The notes under the pieces were generated by a model. That model saw only the letters and a program-made list of their open reading frames with translations. It was not told the DNA's origin and searched no databases. Below, one piece after another: positions 31,407 to 40,376 of a stretch of 64,000 nucleotides of DNA. The first letter of the stretch is position 1; every line of letters begins with the position of its first letter. The position numbers and the translations under genes were made by a program. Origin of the DNA: JACQQW01 sp964520655 (GTDB lineage: Bacteria; Omnitrophota; Gorgyraeia; Zapsychrales; Fredricksoniimonadaceae); NCBI GenBank assembly GCA_964520655.1, contig CAZFNI010000002.1, positions 124,001-188,000 on the forward strand, in the 5' to 3' direction.

Positions 31407-31788
31407 AAGAAGCCTCCTGTTTATCGTCGAACGCGAATTTTTTAAGATCTTCTAACCGGATGAATTTCAGCGCTGCCGCATGGGTTGAAGATAACACAAC
31501 ATAAGGGGCGCAGCCGTTCTCAAAAGCTTCCTGCCAGCGCAGCGCGCATAAACACCACTGGTCACCGGCGATAAGGCCTGGGAAATCATACTCCGGCACC
31601 GGAGTTGAAAGGTCATTGCCGGCCATCCTAGAAAACTTTAAAAAATCATCTGTGACCCGGATACATACCGTATGCTGCCCGACATCCTCCTTGCCTGTGT
31701 TGCAAGAGCCATCACGGTAAAACCCCGTCATAGGAAATTTGCAGCATGGCGTTAATTTCCCGCCTAAGACATTGATCGGTTCATCCAT
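31393..31788 (-). CDS. DUF2237-family protein
   Basis: 131 residues with the whole-family pattern: NVLGGKLTPCCKFPMTGFYR, DGSCNTGKEDVGQHTVC, GDQWCLCALRWQEAFENGCA and PYVVLSSTHAAAL. The conserved cysteines may bind metal. Cellular role unknown, usually cytoplasmic. The start at 31788 overlaps the CPBP gene stop (TGATG). Confidence 0.87.
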   Translation of the reverse strand: MDEPINVLGGKLTPCCKFPMTGFYRDGSCNTGKEDVGQHTVCIRVTDDFLKFSRMAGNDLSTPVPEYDFPGLIAGDQWCLCALRWQEAFENGCAPYVVLSSTHAAALKFIRLEDLKKFAFDDKQEASFDKI

Positions 31789-33602
31789 CACGTGTTCCCC
31801 CTTGTCTGAAATGCTTTTTCCACTACGGCTGGATCCCAGCCATGCTTGACCAGATCCGCCTTTAGCTGTTCCTGCTCCTCGCGAGATTTATTCGAGGCCA
31901 ACTCCAGCAAAATATTGTAATTAAAAAGCTGCTGAGCGTTGAACTTCTGTTCCCACTGGCGCTCCTCCGTGGAATGATCAAGAAGTCTGGCGATCAACGC
32001 GATCAACAATGGTAGAAGCAAAACAATGACCGAGGAAACACAATCAATGCTCATCCGCGGCACAAGAAGGTAAGGCATCGTCGATAAGAACGCATCCATC
32101 AAGTAATGCGCAGTGATCACGGCCACCAGCCCAAAACGCAAATACGCAAAACCCAGAATGATCCCCAGACAGGTCACCTCTAAGCCCCTAAACCACATGG
32201 GATAGATCTGATAGCCCGTATGACCAACACCCCACATGAGCGCGGTTAGAACAACCGCCCACGCCCCTAAACGGTAACGCCGCAGCAAATTGATACCGAA
32301 CAGGCGGAACATGGTCTCTTCGGAAAAGGAAGCCTGGAACGCGATCATCATCGCGGTAACAGCGGGGAACGCCGAAGATGAAGCTTTGGACAGCCAGGAT
32401 AATTCTTCCCAAACTCCGCAATAATGATACCCGATGTCATAAATGAACGATTGCACTCCAAGGATAAACGCGCAAAGCGCGTAGCCGATCACGATCGATC
32501 GCGCTGTTGATGCAGAAAAGAATGACGACAGGATAGGGCTTAGAAAACCCCTGTTTTTCTTATCAACATCTACTTCAAAACGCAATGACTCCCCCGCCAG
32601 CCCAGGAACTATGAACGCTAAGGCAATAAACAAGGGATTCAATAAATTCTCAACGATACGCCGCACGACATATCCGCCAAAGGCCTGTGTCGTTGAATAT
32701 TCAAAGAGTAAATACTGGAATGAATTGAAAACTTCAATAAATAACAAAATATACAGAACGATCCCAAGCCTCACATAGAACGAACGGACGATCCTTGGCA
32801 CGAAATGATGTTTATTATTGACCACCAGCATGATGGCCATGGTGAGCAAGCATAAATAGACAATTCGAAAGACAAGCGTTAAATTCCTGCCCGTCTGTTT
32901 CAAATTGTCAACATAGCGTTCAAACCCGTCAGGGATATCAAAATTGGCTTTGGTAAAAGATAAAATATCCTTACCGGAAACCGTGACGCTGGTGATCAAT
33001 TTCGCGCTCCCGCCACCCAGGGCAGGATCCCAGGGGATATTCACCTTCGTTGATTCCCAACTGAACCTGTAGTCCGTCCTGTTCAATTGCTTCACCGTAT
33101 TATCACTGTGCAGTAGATGATCTTGAGAGGAAAAACCAAACTGGTGTTTCAAAAAATCTAACGCTAAAAGCCTGGCGCTATCCTTTTCAACGAACGGCCG
33201 GCTTTCGCTTTCATCGATCACATGGCTGTAACCGATCACCTTACCAGTGCGGGAACTGACAAAAACCTGGAATTCTTCTTTTTGCTGTTCTTTAAAGAAC
33301 CTGACTAACCATCCAAATAGATCATAGTCGATCTCTTTGATCAGCTTCTGGCTCGGCAATATCCCGATGGTGCGCTGCAGATACCTATCTGTTCCATCGT
33401 CTGATTCGAAAATAACAGCGGTTTGATAGCCCTTGGTGTCAACACCAAGAGACATAAGAAAACCACTGGCTGCTTCAAGAGCCTTGTCCTGTTTGACTGA
33501 AAGATCAATGTATTGATAACGCGGCAAGGCAAACTGCACCCACCACACAACACCCAGGAAAGCGAAGACCAGTAAGATAGCAGGCGTTAAAAATCTTTTC
33601 AA
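31788..33602 (-). CDS. CPBP-family intramembrane metalloprotease
   Basis: 604 residues. An N-terminal extracytoplasmic region of about 220 residues is followed by multiple helices with the CPBP/Abi motifs: SFSEETMFRLFGINLL (EExxxR), ALMWGVGHTGYQ (second His), and AVITAHYLMDAF (HxxxD). C-terminal residues ADLVKHGWDPAVVEKAF recall SHOCT-like short helices. The start is TTG with GAGAGG upstream and overlaps the mtaB stop (TTGA). Such Abi/CAAX proteases cut membrane substrates or self-protect against peptides. Substrate unknown. Confidence 0.85.
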   Translation of the reverse strand: MKRFLTPAILLVFAFLGVVWWVQFALPRYQYIDLSVKQDKALEAASGFLMSLGVDTKGYQTAVIFESDDGTDRYLQRTIGILPSQKLIKEIDYDLFGWLVRFFKEQQKEEFQVFVSSRTGKVIGYSHVIDESESRPFVEKDSARLLALDFLKHQFGFSSQDHLLHSDNTVKQLNRTDYRFSWESTKVNIPWDPALGGGSAKLITSVTVSGKDILSFTKANFDIPDGFERYVDNLKQTGRNLTLVFRIVYLCLLTMAIMLVVNNKHHFVPRIVRSFYVRLGIVLYILLFIEVFNSFQYLLFEYSTTQAFGGYVVRRIVENLLNPLFIALAFIVPGLAGESLRFEVDVDKKNRGFLSPILSSFFSASTARSIVIGYALCAFILGVQSFIYDIGYHYCGVWEELSWLSKASSSAFPAVTAMMIAFQASFSEETMFRLFGINLLRRYRLGAWAVVLTALMWGVGHTGYQIYPMWFRGLEVTCLGIILGFAYLRFGLVAVITAHYLMDAFLSTMPYLLVPRMSIDCVSSVIVLLLPLLIALIARLLDHSTEERQWEQKFNAQQLFNYNILLELASNKSREEQEQLKADLVKHGWDPAVVEKAFQTRGNT

Positions 33603-34879
33603 ACCACCTCTCCGATCATTGTTTGCCCGGCACAGGACACAAAACGAACTCTCCTAAACCGGTTAAAAAGGTCATCGGTTGACTTGATCGTCACCCGCAC
33701 ATAATTATCCGTCAACCCTACCCAGCCTCCCTTAACCGCGGACTCAAACAACACATCCATTTCCAGCCCAACCTGAGACTCGTAATAGGCACGACGCTTG
33801 CGTTCAGACAATGCACGAAGCACCTGACTGCGTTTGGTGATGACCGCTGCCGGTAAAGCCTCTTTCAAACGGCTCTTGGCCATCTGTCTTGCTGAATAGC
33901 TGAATACATGACAGTAATGGATAGGCGAATCCTTAAGCAAGGTCAGCGTATTCTCAAAATGAGCATCGCTTTCGCCGGGAAAGCCTACGATCACATCGGT
34001 CCCGATGCAGATATTATCCACATTATTGAACGCCCGGTCAGCAAATTCCAAGAATTCTTGAGCCGTGTAATGGCGGGACATCTCGCTTAAAATCTGGTCA
34101 TCACCGCTTTGCAGGGGGATGTGCAGATGCCGGCATAATTTCCCACTCCTCATTCGCTCAATAAGCTTGTCGGGGATGGTAGTCGGCTCGATCGATGAAA
34201 TGCGGATGCGTCTTAATCCGTCGATCTTTTCTAACCCTTCAATAACATCCAAAATATCTTTTGATCCATAACGGTAGGTGCCGAGATTGATCCCCGTCAA
34301 TATGATCTCTTGATGTCCAGACTTCACCAGAGTATTAGCCTCAAGGAAAATATCCTCAAAAACACGACTGCGTGCTCTGCCGCGGGCATAGGGGATCTCG
34401 CAAAAAGAACAAAAGAAATCACAGCCGTCCTGAATTTTAAGATTGGCTCTACGGTGCTGACGGTCAATGGACGCAACAGGAAGGACAAAAGGATCTCGAC
34501 TGATCGAAGGGGCAGTCACAAGCGGTGCCTGTGGTTCTGGATCCTCAGAAAGCACCCTGACTAGATCCATCTTGCGCTCATTGCCGACGATCCAGGACAC
34601 ATTGGGTAAACTGGCCAACTGGTCTTTCTGCACTTGAGCCTGGCAGCCGACAAGCGCGATACGCGCTTTGGGATTAAGACGATTAACACGGTAAACCATG
34701 CGCCGCGTATCGGCATCGCCGCCCTGTGTCACGGTGCAAGTATTAATGACCACAATGTCCGCGGGATCCTTGAGGTCAACAACATCATATCCTTGCAGTG
34801 TGAAAGAATTCTCCAAAGACGCGGTCTCTGATTGATTAAGACGACAGCCGAATGTATGAAAAGACACGCGTTTGGTCAT
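33599..34879 (-). CDS. mtaB: tRNA (t6A37) methylthiotransferase MtaB
   Basis: 426 residues in the three-domain methylthiotransferase layout: N-terminal cluster ligands C12, C48 and C79 (SFHTFGCRLNQSE); radical SAM cluster C153, C157, C160 (DGCDFFCSFCEIPYARG); and a C-terminal TRAM domain. FGCRLNQ rather than YGCQMN separates MtaB from MiaB. It turns t6A into ms2t6A at position 37 of ANN-decoding tRNAs. The ATG overlaps the htpX stop. Confidence 0.92.
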   Translation of the reverse strand: MTKRVSFHTFGCRLNQSETASLENSFTLQGYDVVDLKDPADIVVINTCTVTQGGDADTRRMVYRVNRLNPKARIALVGCQAQVQKDQLASLPNVSWIVGNERKMDLVRVLSEDPEPQAPLVTAPSISRDPFVLPVASIDRQHRRANLKIQDGCDFFCSFCEIPYARGRARSRVFEDIFLEANTLVKSGHQEIILTGINLGTYRYGSKDILDVIEGLEKIDGLRRIRISSIEPTTIPDKLIERMRSGKLCRHLHIPLQSGDDQILSEMSRHYTAQEFLEFADRAFNNVDNICIGTDVIVGFPGESDAHFENTLTLLKDSPIHYCHVFSYSARQMAKSRLKEALPAAVITKRSQVLRALSERKRRAYYESQVGLEMDVLFESAVKGGWVGLTDNYVRVTIKSTDDLFNRFRRVRFVSCAGQTMIGEVV

Positions 34880-35844
34880 GAGACCTTAAGTTCCGAAAGA
34901 TGTTTGATGCGTTTAAGCATATTCGGATGAGTTCCCAGTAATTCCATCATTTTCTCAGTTGGTGACAGGATCACGTATTTATTGCGCAGCAAATACAGTT
35001 CATCCGCGTCGATCGTCCCGCTGTTGTCCATATCCAGCTGTTTAAGCTCCCGAATCTCCTTTAGCGCCTTGGAAGGATCATTGATAAAGAACGCTTTCAT
35101 CCCCTCCTGGGTCCTCATGTCGGGAGAGTCGCCGTATTTCGCTGAACCATATACCAGCTTGAACAATGCTGTGGCTAAATGCTCTGGCTTATTCCCCAAA
35201 TCGACCGCCCCCTTGTCGGCATAAAATTCTCTGATCCTTGAACCATACAGGACAAGCAAATTTGTAATAAAATAGAAAATAAATGCCGCCATCCCAATCA
35301 CAAAACCGCTGGGGGCATTGCGGCTGTCCCTGCGGTTGCCGTACCAGATAAAATGCCAGGCAATACGATACAGGATCATCGGCACGACGGACAGCATCGT
35401 GATCGTCAGCACATCCCTGTTCTTAATATGAGTAAGTTCATGACCGAGAACAGCTTTTAACTCATTGTCATTAAGCAAGCGCATGATACCCGCCGACACA
35501 CAGACCCGTCCGTCATTGACACCGCGGCCGAAGGCGAACGCATTGGGCACATCAGATGGACAAACACAGACACGCGGCATGGGGATATTGGCCTTGCGGG
35601 CCAGATCCTCGACCATATCCCACAGTTTCGGAAAATCATCCCGTTTAATATAACGCAGCTGCATGGTCCAGGTGATCAGCGACGGTCCAACCATGTACTG
35701 GATGATCATCATCCCAATAGAGAGCGACAAATAAAGATAAAAATTATATACCCCAAGAGTCGTACTGAGCATCACAATGGTCATGTAAATAAGCGAGAAC
35801 ATGACAGCGATCAGAATATACATTTGAATATGCAGCGGAACCAT
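34876..35844 (-). CDS. htpX: HtpX-type membrane zinc metalloprotease with an EF-hand insert
   Basis: 322 residues. Two N-terminal helices, then the zinc site HELTH (135-139) and the third ligand E206 in REFYADKGAVD, then two further helices between them. In the C-terminal part a canonical EF-hand loop DMDNSGTIDADE (D271, D273, S275, G276, D279, E282) is inserted in LKQLDMDNSGTIDADELYLL. Ordinary HtpX proteins lack an EF-hand. HtpX degrades misfolded membrane proteins from the cytoplasmic side. First gene of the htpX-mtaB-CPBP-DUF2237-TMEM175 run. Confidence 0.9.
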   Translation of the reverse strand: MVPLHIQMYILIAVMFSLIYMTIVMLSTTLGVYNFYLYLSLSIGMMIIQYMVGPSLITWTMQLRYIKRDDFPKLWDMVEDLARKANIPMPRVCVCPSDVPNAFAFGRGVNDGRVCVSAGIMRLLNDNELKAVLGHELTHIKNRDVLTITMLSVVPMILYRIAWHFIWYGNRRDSRNAPSGFVIGMAAFIFYFITNLLVLYGSRIREFYADKGAVDLGNKPEHLATALFKLVYGSAKYGDSPDMRTQEGMKAFFINDPSKALKEIRELKQLDMDNSGTIDADELYLLRNKYVILSPTEKMMELLGTHPNMLKRIKHLSELKVS

Positions 35845-35862
35845 ACGCTCAACACTCCTTGC

Positions 35863-36225
35863 TTAAAACTTTGATGTCATTAATAAAAACCAGCCTACAA
35901 GAAAGCATACACCGCCAAGCGGGGTAATAGCACCCAGCCACTTGATCGATGTGATGGACAATGCATATAAACTCCCCGAGAACAGGATAATGCCTGCCAA
36001 TAAAAAGTACCCCGCCCAGATCACTTGACCATCTTTGGTGATGGTTGAGGCCCAGGCGATCACGAACAACCCGAGGGCATGGATCAAATGGTACAACACT
36101 CCGGTTTTATACACTTCCAAATAATGTTCGGTTATCTTGCCCCTTAAGGCGTGCGCGCCGAAGGCACCAAGCATCACACCCAGCAGCATCAATAGCGACG
36201 CGATCCTAATCCAGACCATAGACAT
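35863..36225 (-). CDS. DUF423-family membrane protein
   Basis: 120 residues with four helices and the signature LGVMLGAFGAHALRGKITEH, YKTGVLYHLIHALGLF, and SGSLYALSITSIKWLGAITP, LGGVCFLVGW. DUF423 proteins (YgdD) are small inner-membrane proteins of unknown role. It overlaps the TrpD2-like gene by 20 bp. Confidence 0.88.
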   Translation of the reverse strand: MSMVWIRIASLLMLLGVMLGAFGAHALRGKITEHYLEVYKTGVLYHLIHALGLFVIAWASTITKDGQVIWAGYFLLAGIILFSGSLYALSITSIKWLGAITPLGGVCFLVGWFLLMTSKF

Positions 36226-37450
36226 TCTCCTTTAAATAGTCAAGACCCAGGCGGAATGCTTCCCGCGTTGCCTTGACCCTCACATCGAACCAGATATCAC
36301 CGCTGGTTCCTGACATACCGAACGCTTTTATCAACAATGCATTGTCCTTCGCGGATAATTGTTCACGCTGTTCTTCAACGTCGATCTTCTCTCCTAAAAA
36401 CCCTTCAATATCAAAATTGATCTCACCGCGCTTATACGTCCCATCCTTCTGACGCGCAGTTAACATGATCCTGGCTGGTCGTTTAAGCGGCATTGCGCAG
36501 CTGCCCTCAATGCCGTTACGGATGACTATCGCTCCTTTAAAACCCGCTCTCTCGGAAATGGCCAGCATTTTCTCGCCAAATGGCGGGTGATACGCTGAAG
36601 ATATCATGATGTCCGCTTTTGCAGGGTTAATGAATTTCTCCAAAGTGCTTAAAAAAGGCCTCTTCACCGTCTGGCGTCTGATCTCTATCCATCGGTCAAC
36701 CTGCGGCGCGATGTCTTGCTGGGCGTATATCCAGCCATAACGAGGCTTTACACTTCCCAGATCCGCGTTGCTCGCCGCGCGGGTATGCTCAAGATGGGAC
36801 AACACATCCCATAAATTCATGACGAGCTTAGGCCCGCCGTTACGCCCCACCATGTGGATGACCCTGTACCCCAGGCTCTGTACGTATTCGCCGACAATAG
36901 GCGTGACCATATACGCATGGTCGACCCCGTCGAATGGTTCGGCGATCGAAACGATCGGCTCCCCTCGAGGCACAGCCCCTTGAAAAGAAGGGGTTATTGT
37001 CTCCTGGATGGCCTGGGCTAATCCAGCGTATTCCTCCTGGGTCTCATAGCGAACCCTTAGCATGGAGGCGATAAAACCACGCGCGCCGTCGCCTTGTTCG
37101 TTGGAAAATAAGAACTTCCCCAAGTCATACGCTGTTGCTGTATCCAATGTCTTGCCTTGAGCCAATTGGTGGCAGACCCATTTGACAAATTCCGGCGCAT
37201 CCGATGAGATATCCTCAACGATCTGATGGGCATCCGCAACCAACATAGACTCAGCTGGATCAACCCCTTTAGCCAAAAGCCCGGCAAAAAATGCTCCTTT
37301 TGAGGCCGCAGGCACCCTGCCTTCATCCAGGTCCGATTTGATCAAAGCCGCCAGCTTAAGGGTAATGCTCTTACTTCCTTTTTTACCGATCCCGACAGTC
37401 TTGATACCCTGGACAATGGCAGCGTCATTGTTGTCTAAAACGATCGCCAT
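36206..37450 (-). CDS. TrpD2/YbiB-like phosphoribosyltransferase-fold protein
   Basis: 414 residues of the glycosyltransferase-3 (anthranilate phosphoribosyltransferase) fold: helical N-terminus (VPAASKGAFFAGLLAKGVDP), and GRNGGPKLVMNLWDVL and RNGIEGSCAMPLKRPA where the catalytic loops lie. The GTGGD-type PRPP loop of true TrpD is absent, as in the YbiB/TrpD2 group, which binds DNA without catalysis. No other trp genes are near. It has its own promoter side, facing dusB. Confidence 0.7.
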   Translation of the reverse strand: MAIVLDNNDAAIVQGIKTVGIGKKGSKSITLKLAALIKSDLDEGRVPAASKGAFFAGLLAKGVDPAESMLVADAHQIVEDISSDAPEFVKWVCHQLAQGKTLDTATAYDLGKFLFSNEQGDGARGFIASMLRVRYETQEEYAGLAQAIQETITPSFQGAVPRGEPIVSIAEPFDGVDHAYMVTPIVGEYVQSLGYRVIHMVGRNGGPKLVMNLWDVLSHLEHTRAASNADLGSVKPRYGWIYAQQDIAPQVDRWIEIRRQTVKRPFLSTLEKFINPAKADIMISSAYHPPFGEKMLAISERAGFKGAIVIRNGIEGSCAMPLKRPARIMLTARQKDGTYKRGEINFDIEGFLGEKIDVEEQREQLSAKDNALLIKAFGMSGTSGDIWFDVRVKATREAFRLGLDYLKENVYGLD

Positions 37451-37522
37451 AAGTGTTTAATTATAAACATTTTGGCTGAAAAGGCAACAAAAGCCTAGGG
37501 GGGTCTATCGCAGGGAATCCCA

Positions 37523-37550
37523 TTGCATCAAGAGGAATTTATACTATAAT
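37523..37550 (+). promoter_or_regulatory. dusB promoter, leaderless-type
   Basis: TTGCAT (37523-37528), 16-bp spacer, TATAAT (37545-37550); the dusB ATG is at 37560, only 9 bp after the -10. Transcription would begin within a base or two of the ATG, and the GTCCCCCCTA between them has no Shine-Dalgarno, so the mRNA is probably leaderless. Confidence 0.6.
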
Positions 37551-37559
37551 GTCCCCCCT

Positions 37560-38531
37560 ATGCAGATCGGCCAAGTTAATATCGATAAACCCTTATGCCT
37601 TGCTCCCATGGAAGACGTTACCGAGCTTCCGTTCCGTATCATTTGCAAACGTTTGGGTGCGGATATCGTCTATACGGAATTTACTTCTTCTGAAGGGTTG
37701 ATCAGGGAAATCCCCCGTATCATGGAAAAAGTCCGTATCTGCGATGAAGAACGACCGGTATCCATTCAAATATTCGGCGGCCGGCCAGAAGCCATGGGCG
37801 GTGCGGCCGAGGTCATTGAAAAACTAAACCCTGATTTTATTGATATTAATTGCGGCTGCTGGGTTAAGAACCATGTGGCCCGCAATGAAGGCGCGGGATT
37901 GCTGCGCGACCTGCCCTTGTTTGAATCGGTTGTCAAAGCAACTGTCAAGGGCACTAAACTGCCGGTGACCGTCAAAACACGTCTGGGCTGGGATGAGAAT
38001 AGCATTGTCATCACCGATGTCGCCAAAATGGTTGAGAACGTCGGAGCCAAAGCATTGACCCTGCACTGCCGCACCCGTTCCCAGGCACACAGCGGATTCG
38101 CGGACTGGAACTGGCTGGAAAAGATCAAAAAAGTGATCAAGATCCCCTTGATCGGCAATGGCGATGTCACAAGTCCTGAGGATGTCAAGGCGATGTTCGA
38201 AACCGGCTGCGATGGGGTGATGATAGGACGTGGAGCGATCGCTAACCCCTGGATATTCCGTCAGGCTAAACATTACCTTAAAACAGGCACATTAGAGCCA
38301 GAACCAACCATTGAAGAAAAAATCAACATGTGTATTGAACATTTGCGTCTTAATGTGCAATATAAAGGCGAGCGTTATGGTGTTTTGACCTTTAGAAAAC
38401 ATTATGTGGGCTATTTAAAAGGACTGCCCAATATCACACCGGTCAGGACAATGCTCATGACATTCACAGAATTAAACCAGGTTATTGACTGCCTTAATCA
38501 ATATTTGGCGAACCACCATGAAAAAGTTTGA
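37560..38531 (+). CDS. dusB: tRNA-dihydrouridine synthase
   Basis: 323 residues: TIM barrel with FMN site LCLAPMEDVTELPFR near the start, catalytic Cys100 in DINCGCWVKNHV, KTRLGW, HCRTRSQ, and the phosphate loop GNGDVTSPEDVKAMFETGCD with GVMIGRGAIANPWIF. The residue after the catalytic Cys is Trp, where the family nearly always has Pro. It reduces specific uridines of tRNA. Overlaps lpd by 14 bp. Confidence 0.9.
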   Translation: MQIGQVNIDKPLCLAPMEDVTELPFRIICKRLGADIVYTEFTSSEGLIREIPRIMEKVRICDEERPVSIQIFGGRPEAMGGAAEVIEKLNPDFIDINCGCWVKNHVARNEGAGLLRDLPLFESVVKATVKGTKLPVTVKTRLGWDENSIVITDVAKMVENVGAKALTLHCRTRSQAHSGFADWNWLEKIKKVIKIPLIGNGDVTSPEDVKAMFETGCDGVMIGRGAIANPWIFRQAKHYLKTGTLEPEPTIEEKINMCIEHLRLNVQYKGERYGVLTFRKHYVGYLKGLPNITPVRTMLMTFTELNQVIDCLNQYLANHHEKV

Positions 38532-39909
38532 TATCATTGTCATCGGTTCCGGCGGCGGTGCGAAGATAACGTCCCCTGCCGCAAGCATGGGACTTAAAGT
38601 CGCCGTCATTGAAAAAGACAAACTGGGTGGCACTTGTCTTAACCGCGGCTGCATCCCCTCGAAAATGCTCATTCATCCGGCGGATGTGGCGCAGACGATC
38701 AAGTCCGCGCATCGTTTCGATATCATCAACAACCCGCAATTCGACGTCAATTTTGCCAAACTCATCGAACGCATTTCCGCGACGGTTGACAGCGATTCCG
38801 CCAAGATCGAGAACAGCTATAACAAACACCCCAACATCGACTACTATCACGGAACAGCCAAATTCCTCGACAACTATACAGTTGAAGTTAACGGCGAAGA
38901 GATCACGGCAGAAAAAATCTTCATCGCTGTTGGGACAAGACCTAGCATCCCTTCGATCCCTGATCTTGCTGGCACACCGTTTATGACATCCACGGAAGCT
39001 TTGCGTAACACCCATTTACCGCGCTCAATGGTCATCATTGGTGCAGGCTACATCGCCTGTGAATTAGGCCACGCTTATGGGGCGCTTGGCACTCAAACTC
39101 ATTTTTTAGTGCGATCCTCTTTTTTACGCAACGAGGATGGCGAGATCGCGGCGGAATTCAACCGCACCTTTAGCAAACACCACCATGTACTCTTGGGCAG
39201 CACCCCCACAAAAGTTGAATATGATCATCACACCTTCACGGTTCATTACACACAAAACGGCGTTGAACAAAAAATAGAAGCTGAAGCATTGCTTGTGGCC
39301 ACAGGGATCACTCCTAACACGGACACGCTTGATCTGATCAATACTGACATCGAACTAGCGCCGGGGAATTTCATTAGGACCAACGATCATCTCGAGACCA
39401 ATGTTCCCGGGATTTACGCGCTGGGCGACTGTATCGGCCGCTATTTCTTTCGGCATAGTGTAAACTTCGAAGGAGAATACCTATTCGACCAAGTCTTTAA
39501 CGGCAAGTCCAGAACGCCGATCGTTTACCCGCCGATACCCCATGCGATCTTTACTGACCCGCAAGTTGCCGGCGTCGGGAAAACGGAAGAACAGCTGATC
39601 CAAGACGGCACCCCTTATGTCGTCGGCTCAAATCCTTATAAAAGCTCGGCGATGGGCATGGCCCTCTTATCTGATTCAGGCTTCTGCAAGATCCTTTTCT
39701 GCCAGAAAACACGCAAAATATTAGGCGCCCACATCATCGGACCGGAAGCATCCAACATGATCCATATGCTGATCGCCATGATGAACAAAGACGGCACCCT
39801 AGATGATCTTTTACGCATGGTCTACATCCATCCCGCGCTGCCCGAGATCGTCCGCAATGCGGCACGCAAAGCCAAGACCGCATTTGATAATCATTTGATA
39901 AGAGCCTAG
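38518..39909 (+). CDS. Pyridine nucleotide-disulfide oxidoreductase (dihydrolipoyl dehydrogenase-like)
   Basis: 463 residues. FAD loop IIVIGSGGGAKITSPAASMG, redox pair GGTCLNRGCIPSK, NAD loop MVIIGAGYIACELGHAYGAL, ALGDCIG, and the C-terminal His-Glu pair in IHPALPEIV. The closest in motif terms are dihydrolipoyl and mycothione reductases; no partner acyltransferase genes are nearby, so the disulfide substrate is open. Glutathione genes start 1.5 kb downstream, so a glutathione-like disulfide is a possibility. The start is ATG 38518; it overlaps dusB. Confidence 0.85.
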   Translation: MKKFDIIVIGSGGGAKITSPAASMGLKVAVIEKDKLGGTCLNRGCIPSKMLIHPADVAQTIKSAHRFDIINNPQFDVNFAKLIERISATVDSDSAKIENSYNKHPNIDYYHGTAKFLDNYTVEVNGEEITAEKIFIAVGTRPSIPSIPDLAGTPFMTSTEALRNTHLPRSMVIIGAGYIACELGHAYGALGTQTHFLVRSSFLRNEDGEIAAEFNRTFSKHHHVLLGSTPTKVEYDHHTFTVHYTQNGVEQKIEAEALLVATGITPNTDTLDLINTDIELAPGNFIRTNDHLETNVPGIYALGDCIGRYFFRHSVNFEGEYLFDQVFNGKSRTPIVYPPIPHAIFTDPQVAGVGKTEEQLIQDGTPYVVGSNPYKSSAMGMALLSDSGFCKILFCQKTRKILGAHIIGPEASNMIHMLIAMMNKDGTLDDLLRMVYIHPALPEIVRNAARKAKTAFDNHLIRA

Positions 39910-39911
39910 GG

Positions 39912-40350
39912 AACCCTCAGGGACACGGGATGCTTCTTTCCAGATGCTCACCCCCCCAGCCCCCACAACAGATGCACGTTAGTTGAATGCAATGCTTGAG
40001 GTTAATCGTTGAGTATGAATTAATAGGGTTGCATCTGGTGGGGGACGTTCGCATCTTGAAAGAACATCCCGTATCCCTGAGGGTTGGCTAGCAAATCCTT
40101 CCAAAGCTACCAAAGAAGAACAGGGTAATTTCATGAGATGCGAAACGTCCCCCGTCACATGCTTACCTGATTAGAACTACAAACAATTTACCTCAACCGT
40201 ACGCCAAACGAACTAGTGCATGTGTTACGGGGGTTGGGGGGTGTTGAGCGATCGAATGAAGATTACCCTGGTCTTCTTTCATGGCGAGGATGTTCAGTCA
40301 TGCCGGTGACAGATACCAATGAATGGAAGCATCCCGTGTCCCTGTGGGTT
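39912..40350. repeat. Nested inverted repeats, 440-bp palindromic region
   Basis: Three copies of a block: AACCCTCAGGGACACGGGAT at 39912, inverted at 40050-40085 and again inverted at 40325-40350 (one base different). An outer pair, 39948-39983 and 40208-40248, shares CCCCCCA-n-CCCCC and ATGCAC-n-AGTT in opposite orientation. An inner pair is 40031-40055 and 40136-40161 (GCATCTGGTGGGGGACGTTC and its approximate reverse complement). The whole folds as one long imperfect hairpin with sub-hairpins. No ORF is credible inside it. It separates lpd from the BolA-LamG gene and may terminate both. Confidence 0.75.
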
Positions 40351-40376
40351 ACATGCCTCTTATGCAAATTAATTTG

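Noticed and set aside
39912..40350. CRISPR array
   Set aside because: Repeats are inverted and irregularly spaced, with no constant repeat-spacer length and no cas genes nearby.
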